Part shown: piece after piece, positions 1-4,692 of the stretch
Position numbering within the stretch: the stretch's first letter is position 1
Layout: the number at the start of each line of letters is the position of its first letter
Assembly: GCA_013425425.1 (NCBI GenBank)
Contig: JACCLJ010000027.1
Location: forward strand, 1-7,982
From: Microcaldota archaeon
GTDB taxonomy: Archaea; Micrarchaeota; Micrarchaeia; Anstonellales; Bilamarchaeaceae
Length of the DNA: 7,982 nt
Direction: 5' to 3'
Notes under the pieces: generated by a model
What the model was told of the DNA's origin: nothing
The model's input: the letters and a program-made list of their open reading frames with translations, nothing else
The model's database searches: none
Program-made: the position numbers and the translations under genes

Positions 1-1
1 C

Positions 2-1177
2 GCAAAGATACTGGTATTTGACAAGGAAAGCGGGGAATTGAAACCCTTTTCAGAGTATAACGGCGGGACTGAAAGTTTCAAACATGATGAGTATGCAGTC
101 AGGCCGTTTTATCTGCAATTTGCGGATGGGATGCGGCAGCCGCCGGATTTCCAGCCAGGCATCAACAGGGCGGCCTGCGGCGACGGGATGTATTACCTGG
201 AGATTTTGGGCTGCAAAGCGAAAATCCTTGACAGGATAGAATGCATCCGCGAAGCGCCGTTGCCGGCAGGAAACATGGATGGCGGCATGCCGATGGGGAT
301 GCCGCTGGCGCTGCCGTTGCAAGAGATGAAAAACGAATGCGCAAATGGCGGCGGTATCCCTGTTTTAGATTGCGGAACGATCCAAAAGACGTTGAACCGG
401 CAAGGCGCAATGAAGTTGCCATTTGAACCGGGACAAATGCGGGGCTTCGCGGTCATGAACCCCGGAACGGGGCAGGGAAGCCGCGGTAAAGATGATGGAG
501 TATCAACCAGGAATATTGAAACGAGGATGCCGGCCGGGAATGCAGAAGGGACGCGGCCAGCCGTGGCATCGGATATAGATAGAAACAAATTCGCCGGGAA
601 GCCGGCTCCGCTATTTTACAAGTCCGATAAACCGGGAGAAAGGAATGCGGCGCAGGCTATCGGGACTGGGCCGGAAAAAACGGGCAGGCTTAGCATGAAG
701 GATGAACGGGCCGGGCGAAAAGAAAAAACCGCCCCCGCAAGAAGCCGCAGGGCGGATGCGAAGAAAAAAGGCAAATTGGAAAAAATAAAGAGGGGGATTG
801 GAAAACGCGGCGAGCGCGGAATTCTTGCTGAAACGATTATGAAAGGGCGGAAGGAGCAGATGAAAACCGGGGGCCGGGTGAGGCCGGATAAAGAGCATGT
901 CATGGATGAAACGGCCAGACGCAGATCCCCCAAAATCGAAAAAAATGGGAAAACGAAAGGCGGCAAATCAAAATCCAGGAAAGGAAAGGAAGCGGAGGAA
1001 GGGCGTCTGGTGATATTCACCAGGAAAAGGCCTGTCACGTATCTTTCAAAGGAAAGCGCAGGCAGGCCGCCGGCGCGGGAAGAGCGGGGCAACGCGGAGA
1101 AAAGGAAAAAACAAATTCTGAAAGAATCTGAGGCGAAGAAAAAACGGGTCAGGATGGCGCTGCTCGGTTATCTCTGA
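2..1177 (+). CDS. Hypothetical protein with basic, disordered C-terminal half (5' end outside the window)
   Basis: I do not recognise this protein. The frame is open to the left edge (codons from base 2 read AKILVFDKESGEL before the TTG at 38), so the gene starts upstream and that TTG is not a credible start. Of the 391 visible residues, roughly the first 88 look globular, with hydrophobic stretches such as ILVF and YYLEILGC and a few cysteines. A Gly/Met/Pro-rich linker follows at about 88-109. From about residue 200 to the end the chain is dominated by Lys, Arg, Glu and Gly with few hydrophobics, except a short patch near 338-355 (LVIFTRKRPVTYL) and the last few residues (MALLGYL). No signal peptide, membrane segment or catalytic motif is visible. 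A basic tail of this type suits nucleic-acid or ribosome binding, but that is inference only. The stop lies one base from the stop of the convergent protease gene, with no T-rich terminator between them. Confidence 0.7.
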   Translation, partial: AKILVFDKESGELKPFSEYNGGTESFKHDEYAVRPFYLQFADGMRQPPDFQPGINRAACGDGMYYLEILGCKAKILDRIECIREAPLPAGNMDGGMPMGMPLALPLQEMKNECANGGGIPVLDCGTIQKTLNRQGAMKLPFEPGQMRGFAVMNPGTGQGSRGKDDGVSTRNIETRMPAGNAEGTRPAVASDIDRNKFAGKPAPLFYKSDKPGERNAAQAIGTGPEKTGRLSMKDERAGRKEKTAPARSRRADAKKKGKLEKIKRGIGKRGERGILAETIMKGRKEQMKTGGRVRPDKEHVMDETARRRSPKIEKNGKTKGGKSKSRKGKEAEEGRLVIFTRKRPVTYLSKESAGRPPAREERGNAEKRKKQILKESEAKKKRVRMALLGYL

Positions 1178-1178
1178 T

Positions 1179-2336
1179 TTATCCTGCGAAAAAATATGGC
1201 AGGAAGTTCAGCGCGAACGCCGCAAGCGTGATGAACATTATCGCGTTTACAACGTGCTTGTTCTGGATATTGATCTCTAGAACCCTGTAGCCGTCAAACA
1301 GCGGCAGGGGGAGCAGGTTCACGGTCGCTATGACGAAGTTGAGCGAGAATGCCAGGCCTACCGTGATGTAAAGGAACCGGATTGCCTGGTATGCCATGTC
1401 TCCGCTTGCGCCAACGAAACCGCTTTTCAGCAGCAGGGCAAGCGCAACGAAGAGGATGAAGAGCAGGATGCTTGAAACGAAGTTGGCCGTTGAACCCGCG
1501 ACAAGAACGCGCGTCTGCCGTACCGCCTCCACTCTTTCGAGCTGTTTTTCATCCGGCTCGACAAATGCGCCGATGGGGATTATCCCGAAAAGGACGACGC
1601 CCGAGGATTTTATCTTCACGTTGGCTATTCTCGCGAGCACTGCATGCGAACCTTCGTGCACCGCCATGATTGCGATAAGCGCGAGTATCCCTTCGAAAAA
1701 CGGCAGGTTTACCCCGGGAAGCAGAAGGGTGCCGCCTGGCGATGTGGAAGCGAGGGTGTTCACCCCAGTGAGAATGAACTGGATGGCCTGCGCGAGGATA
1801 TGAAAACCGTAAAGGAGTATGCTCAGCAGAAGCATCAGGAAGAACCCGCCGAAGAGCATTACGGCTCCGGCGATGATTGCCATGGTTTGCGCATCACCTA
1901 TCTGGAAGAGCTGGTTTTTTTCAAGCACCGGCGTCCCGGTGAGCATTGCTTTCAGGAATTCCATTGCTATCGGAGCGACCAACAGGGTTATGACGAGCAT
2001 GCAGGCTATTCCGGCTGCAACCGAAGGAAGAGAAGTGTTTTTCCGCATCAGCACCGTGCTCAACAGGCCATAAGACAGCGTCGAACCCATATCGGAAAGG
2101 AATTCCCATGTTTTTTGCCTCTGCGCAAGCTCGTTTATGAGTTTTATACCGCGCTCGCTTTTGAGAAGCACGAGGCCCATCTCGCTCGGCAATTTGTATT
2201 TCCGTATCATAAACTGGCTGACGAGAACCATCTCCAGCACGACGAGAAAAAATTTGATTACTCCGGAAAAGTCGGTCTGGAGTATACCGTAGAAAACGGC
2301 GATTGCGAGCAGGATGATTAGGAAAAGCAATATCAT
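1179..2336 (-). CDS. M50 family (site-2-protease-like) membrane metalloprotease
   Basis: This is an integral-membrane zinc metalloprotease of the kind that cleaves substrates within or beside the bilayer. In the 385-residue product, HEGSH at 227-231 is the HExxH zinc and catalytic motif inside a hydrophobic segment. NLLPLPLFDGYRV at about 340-352 carries the third zinc ligand, Asp348, in the usual DG motif. FVEPDE at 258-263 and AGSTAN ending at Asn285 are typical of archaeal M50 proteins. Hydrophobic segments occur near 1-18, 25-42, 103-123, 151-175, 210-228, 285-303, 318-343 and 363-384. No PDZ or CBS domain is seen, so the substrate cannot be guessed. I chose the ATG at 2336 over an in-frame TTG at 2345, because a TATA box centred about 27 bases upstream predicts a leaderless start there and no ribosome binding site is present. 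It is divergent from speD and converges on the gene at 2-1177. Confidence 0.9.
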   Translation of the reverse strand: MILLFLIILLAIAVFYGILQTDFSGVIKFFLVVLEMVLVSQFMIRKYKLPSEMGLVLLKSERGIKLINELAQRQKTWEFLSDMGSTLSYGLLSTVLMRKNTSLPSVAAGIACMLVITLLVAPIAMEFLKAMLTGTPVLEKNQLFQIGDAQTMAIIAGAVMLFGGFFLMLLLSILLYGFHILAQAIQFILTGVNTLASTSPGGTLLLPGVNLPFFEGILALIAIMAVHEGSHAVLARIANVKIKSSGVVLFGIIPIGAFVEPDEKQLERVEAVRQTRVLVAGSTANFVSSILLFILFVALALLLKSGFVGASGDMAYQAIRFLYITVGLAFSLNFVIATVNLLPLPLFDGYRVLEINIQNKHVVNAIMFITLAAFALNFLPYFFAG

Positions 2337-2359
2337 GCATGACAAAATCTAGCGTTAAA

Positions 2360-2373
2360 CTTAAATACTTATA
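2360..2373. promoter_or_regulatory. Shared TATA region of the divergent protease and speD genes
   Basis: The near-palindromic CTTAAATA at 2360-2367 reads TATTTAAG on the minus strand. Its centre is about 27 bases from the protease ATG, the spacing expected for an archaeal leaderless transcript. On the plus strand the same box, extended by CTTATA, would start transcription near 2388-2395 and give speD a leader of about 55 bases. This comes from reading position and sequence only; transcription starts have not been measured. Confidence 0.5.
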
Positions 2374-2434
2374 CCCCATTAAAAATAATAAAAAATAAAA
2401 AAAGTTGGAAAAAAACAAAATGAAAAAGACAAGA

Positions 2435-2439
2435 GGTGA
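2435..2439 (+). promoter_or_regulatory. speD ribosome binding site (GGTGA)
   Basis: GGTGA, within AGAGGTGAA, lies nine bases before the speD ATG at 2449 and matches the archaeal anti-Shine-Dalgarno sequence. It fixes the speD start. It also lies inside a tiny reading frame at 2420-2446. Confidence 0.7.
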
Positions 2440-2448
2440 AAACTGAAG

Positions 2449-2805
2449 ATGGGCGGATTGCACATCATTTCTGACCTTTTTGGATGTAAGAACAAGGTCT
2501 TTATGTGCGACAAGGATGCGATGGAAACGAGGATTGTGGAGCTCGTCAATAGGACAGGGCTTACCATCGTCGGTACGTATTTCCATCAGTTTGGAGGGGG
2601 AAACGGCGTCACTGGTGTGGTCGTTTTGGCCGAATCCCATATATCGGTGCACACGTGGCCTGAAAAAGACGGTTTCGTGAACATGGATGTCTTCGTCTGC
2701 AACGTAGTGAACGACAATACGAAAAAAGCGAAGGCCATCAATGAGGGCATAAAAAAGATGTTCGCACCGAAAAAATCCGAGACGCAAAACGTAATAAGAA
2801 GCTGA
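2449..2805 (+). CDS. speD: S-adenosylmethionine decarboxylase proenzyme, class 1B
   Basis: This enzyme decarboxylates S-adenosylmethionine to supply aminopropyl groups for spermidine and related polyamines. The 118-residue product has the compact prokaryotic form. GLHIISDLFGC comes near the N terminus. The self-cleavage site is Glu62-Ser63 in LAESHISVHTWPE; Ser63 would become the pyruvoyl cofactor. His68 is the expected processing residue, and Cys84 in VFVCN is the expected catalytic acid. These positions match the well-studied Thermotoga enzyme to within one residue. The ATG follows a GGTGA site. A T-rich stretch after the stop probably ends the transcript. No spermidine synthase is in the window. 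Some Crenarchaeota use a paralogue of this fold as arginine decarboxylase, so substrate is inferred from motif similarity and short length; S-adenosylmethionine is the more likely. Confidence 0.93.
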   Translation: MGGLHIISDLFGCKNKVFMCDKDAMETRIVELVNRTGLTIVGTYFHQFGGGNGVTGVVVLAESHISVHTWPEKDGFVNMDVFVCNVVNDNTKKAKAINEGIKKMFAPKKSETQNVIRS

Positions 2806-2807
2806 TT

Positions 2808-2847
2808 CTTTCCGGTTTTTTCTTTATTTCTGTTTTTTGCATATTTT
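2808..2847 (+). terminator. T-rich transcription terminator after speD
   Basis: Two six-T runs (2816-2821 and 2833-2838), separated by TTT-containing sequence, begin a few bases after the speD stop. Archaeal RNA polymerase stops at such T-rich tracts without needing a hairpin. The stretch fills the 41-base gap to the convergent Mut7-C gene. It is A-rich on the other strand, so it would not end transcription of that gene. Confidence 0.6.
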
Positions 2848-3305
2848 CACTTTATGCTTTTGAAAACCCTTAGTATGTTTTTCCAGTGGCTGCCCTCCCA
2901 GTAGGTTTTGCCGCAATCCGTGCAGACCCAGAACTTTTCGTTTTTGTTTAGTACGCCCTCAAGCACCTTGCCGCGTACTGCTTCTTTTCCGGCTACGGCG
3001 AGCTTTCCGTTGCATGCGGGGCATCTCGTCCCTTCCGGGAAGGTGTAAATATCCCCAAAAGCGGATTTCAGCTGGCCGAGCTGGTGGGAAAGGACATCGT
3101 CCTCGAGCAGGAAGAAAGGAATGCCGTGCGTTTTGCACCTGCCTGCAAGCTCCGCATCCCGCGTTATAAGCGTCCTCCCCTCCTCTTTCGCCAGCTTGAT
3201 TATTTCGCTGTCGCTCTTGCCCGCTGCATGGGCGCTGTCCACACCGAAAATCCTGGACCAGGTTGCGGTCCTGCTGAGCATCTCGTCGAAAAGGAGGCGG
3301 ATCAT
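2847..3305 (-). CDS. Mut7-C RNase domain protein (DUF82) with zinc ribbon
   Basis: The 152-residue product is a complete Mut7-C protein: a PIN-like nuclease half followed by a zinc ribbon, predicted to act on RNA. Likely metal-binding acids are Asp7 (LFDEML), Asp32 (SDSEII) and Asp50 in TLITRDAEL, the most recognisable family motif. The zinc ribbon is Cys95-x2-Cys98 with Cys128-x2-Cys131, followed by YWEGSHW at 135-141, the family's closing signature. Length is normal for archaeal stand-alone members. The physiological RNA target of this family is not settled. The gene lies 42 bases after rps10 on the same strand. No GGTGA precedes the ATG, but an AATATATT box about 32 bases upstream could drive a leaderless transcript, so it may be read both with rps10 and on its own. 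Confidence 0.88.
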   Translation of the reverse strand: MIRLLFDEMLSRTATWSRIFGVDSAHAAGKSDSEIIKLAKEEGRTLITRDAELAGRCKTHGIPFFLLEDDVLSHQLGQLKSAFGDIYTFPEGTRCPACNGKLAVAGKEAVRGKVLEGVLNKNEKFWVCTDCGKTYWEGSHWKNILRVFKSIK

Positions 3306-3329
3306 GATGAGGATTGGTTGAAAGAAGTT

Positions 3330-3341
3330 AAAAAATATATT
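3330..3341 (-). promoter_or_regulatory. Possible TATA box for the Mut7-C gene, with T run after rps10
   Basis: On the minus strand the gap after the rps10 stop reads AATATATTTTTT. The AATATATT part is centred about 32 bases before the Mut7-C ATG, roughly right for a leaderless or very short-leader transcript. The following T run could instead end part of the rps10 transcripts. Either reading is tentative. Confidence 0.35.
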
Positions 3342-3347
3342 GGAAAA

Positions 3348-3653
3348 TCAGCTTAACGATATTTTTACGAACACGTTTGTCGGAACCTTGAGCCTGAGAA
3401 TCTGTTTTATGTACTTCTCGTTGCCCTCGATTTCCATGAGCCTTTTCGAAAGCCGTTTTTCCCAGTGCTCGTAGGTGTCCGTCCCGTCGCCGCACGGAGT
3501 CCTTCTTGTCGTAACGGACAGCTTTCGCCTGGGAAGCCGGACGGGCCCGACTATGTTCATGCCGAGCGTCTTCGCAAGCTCCCGTATCTGGTCCGTGACG
3601 TTCTCCAGCGCCTTCGGGTCTTCGCCGCTGAGCCTTATCCTTATTTTCGTCAT
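3348..3653 (-). CDS. rps10: 30S ribosomal protein uS10
   Basis: This is the small-subunit head protein S10, which in bacteria also serves in antitermination. The 101 residues match the archaeal/eukaryal form in length and sequence: KIRIRLSGEDPKALENVTDQI at the start, the loop region GPVRLPRRKLSVTTRRTPCGDGT, the motif YEHWEKRLSKRLMEI, and LRLKVPTNVFVKISL at the end. The ATG at 3653 has GGTGA (minus strand, 3665-3661) seven bases upstream. In many archaea this gene follows the gene for elongation factor 1-alpha; here it is instead the first gene after a divergent promoter region, with argF on the other side and Mut7-C downstream. Confidence 0.96.
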   Translation of the reverse strand: MTKIRIRLSGEDPKALENVTDQIRELAKTLGMNIVGPVRLPRRKLSVTTRRTPCGDGTDTYEHWEKRLSKRLMEIEGNEKYIKQILRLKVPTNVFVKISLS

Positions 3654-3660
3654 CCAGAAA

Positions 3661-3665
3661 TCACC
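3661..3665 (-). promoter_or_regulatory. rps10 ribosome binding site (GGTGA)
   Basis: The minus strand reads AAGGTGATTTCTGG immediately before the rps10 ATG, giving a canonical GGTGA with a seven-base spacer. It supports the start at 3653. Confidence 0.7.
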
Positions 3666-3707
3666 TTAAAGTTGAATAAACTGAGGATAAACGATTTGTT
3701 CCCAAAG

Positions 3708-3716
3708 ATATTTAAA
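3708..3716. promoter_or_regulatory. TATA box of argF, possibly shared with rps10
   Basis: ATATTTAAA is centred near 3712, about 37 bases before the argF ATG at 3749. That predicts a transcript start near 3738 and a leader of about ten bases holding the GGTGA site. Its minus-strand reading, TTTAAATAT, lies about 59 bases from the rps10 ATG and could serve that gene with a longer leader. A second minus-strand candidate for rps10 is GTTTATCC near 3690-3697. Confidence 0.45.
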
Positions 3717-3739
3717 GATAAAGGAGAAACGCTTTGAAA

Positions 3740-3744
3740 GGTGA
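3740..3744 (+). promoter_or_regulatory. argF ribosome binding site (GGTGA), deciding the start
   Basis: GGTGA lies four bases before the ATG at 3749, part of the longer match AAGGTGAGG. A TTG at 3734 in the same frame would add five residues, and AAGGAG at 3721-3726 could serve it. That TTG lies at or before the transcript start predicted from the TATA box, and ornithine carbamoyltransferases normally open with a sequence like MDLLAIMDM, so the ATG is preferred. Confidence 0.6.
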
Positions 3745-3748
3745 GGAT

Positions 3749-4648
3749 ATGGATTTGCTTGCAATAATGGATATGCCGGAAAACGTGATGAAGGAAGTCA
3801 TAAGCTCAGCCATAACGCTGAAAAAAGAGGGCAACCGGGCGCGCAGAGACCTGGACGGCAAGGTGCTCATCTCGCTTTACGAGAAACCGTCCACGCGGAC
3901 GCGCCTTTCTTTTGAAGCGGCTATGTACAATCTTGGCGGCCGCTCCATCGTAATGGATTTCAAAAGTTCCCAACTGGGCCGCGGGGAAACAATGGCGGAC
4001 ACGGCCCGCGTGCTTTCGCGCTACGGCAATGCAATAAGCGCGAGGCTTTTCAAGCACGAAACGCTTATGGAGCTTGCAAAATGGGCTGATGCCCCGGTCA
4101 TAAATGCGCTTACTGAGTTGGAGCATCCCTGCCAGGCTCTTGCAGATATGCAGACTATAATAGAGTATAAGAAGGACAGGGGGAAGCTCGTTTACATAGG
4201 CGATGCGGCCAATAACGTGGCTAATTCAATTATGCTCGTTGCCGCACGCTATGGCATGCACGTCGTCCTCTGCTGCCCGTCGCATTTCCCGCCGAACGAG
4301 AAGTATGTCAAGGCCGCGGGGAAAGCCGGCGCAAGGATTGAAGTCGAGCACGATCCGGTGAAGGCCGTGAAAGGAGCGGACGTGGTTTATACCGACGTCT
4401 GGGTAAGCATGGGGATGGAAGCGGAGGCGGAAGAGCGGATGAAGCACTTCCTGCCTTACCAGCTGAACGGCAGGCTCCTGAAGAATGCGAAGCCGGACTG
4501 CATAGTGATGCACTGCCTTCCGGCACACCGGGGTGTGGAGATAACGGATGAAGTGCTTGATGGCAAGAACGGCAGGGCGGTCTGGGACCAGGCGGAGAAC
4601 AGGATGTGGGCCCAGGAGGCGCTTCTTCTTAAGTTGTTAAAGGGGTAG
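3749..4648 (+). CDS. argF: Ornithine carbamoyltransferase
   Basis: This cytosolic enzyme makes citrulline from ornithine and carbamoyl phosphate, in arginine synthesis or, in reverse, in arginine breakdown. The 299-residue product is full length. PSTRTR at 47-52 binds carbamoyl phosphate. QLGRGE at 75-80 and DTARVLSRYG at 84-93 are typical of the family. HPCQALAD at 126-133 is the second substrate motif. DVWVSMG at 216-222 distinguishes ornithine from aspartate carbamoyltransferases. HCLPAHRG at 255-262 supplies the catalytic cysteine, Cys256. The nucleotide-fold-like turn reads GDAANN rather than the usual GDGNN, a mild variation. No other arginine gene is nearby, so the direction of the pathway cannot be told. 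It sits in a divergent arrangement with rps10; the stop is 14 bases before the TATA box of the kinase genes, with no clear T-rich terminator. Confidence 0.95.
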   Translation: MDLLAIMDMPENVMKEVISSAITLKKEGNRARRDLDGKVLISLYEKPSTRTRLSFEAAMYNLGGRSIVMDFKSSQLGRGETMADTARVLSRYGNAISARLFKHETLMELAKWADAPVINALTELEHPCQALADMQTIIEYKKDRGKLVYIGDAANNVANSIMLVAARYGMHVVLCCPSHFPPNEKYVKAAGKAGARIEVEHDPVKAVKGADVVYTDVWVSMGMEAEAEERMKHFLPYQLNGRLLKNAKPDCIVMHCLPAHRGVEITDEVLDGKNGRAVWDQAENRMWAQEALLLKLLKG

Positions 4649-4661
4649 TAATAGGATAACA

Positions 4662-4669
4662 TTTAAATA
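4662..4669 (+). promoter_or_regulatory. TATA box for the kinase-pair operon (leaderless)
   Basis: TTTAAATA is centred about 28 bases before the ATG at 4693, the spacing that puts the transcript start at or within a base or two of the start codon. No GGTGA site lies before that ATG. This is the clearest of the leaderless candidates in the window. Confidence 0.6.
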
Positions 4670-4692
4670 CCCTTACTGACACATATATAGCC

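Noticed and set aside
38..40. TTG as the start of the left-edge gene
   Set aside because: The frame stays open to base 2 with plausible coding sequence and no ribosome binding site before the TTG; the gene is better read as entering from outside.
616..1092. A 158-codon minus-strand frame opposite the left-edge gene
   Set aside because: Its Phe/Ser/Pro-rich product is the mirror of the Lys/Arg/Gly-rich plus-strand frame, which is open for the full stretch from the window edge.
1644..2321. A 225-codon open frame on the plus strand
   Set aside because: It lies wholly antisense to the M50 protease, whose HEGSH, FVEPDE and DG motifs show the minus strand is coding. The antisense product is rich in His, Gln and Glu without any domain.
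1921..2787. A 288-codon open frame on the minus strand
   Set aside because: It runs across the 3' part of speD (antisense), the promoter gap and the start of the protease in another frame; both real genes have clear family motifs.
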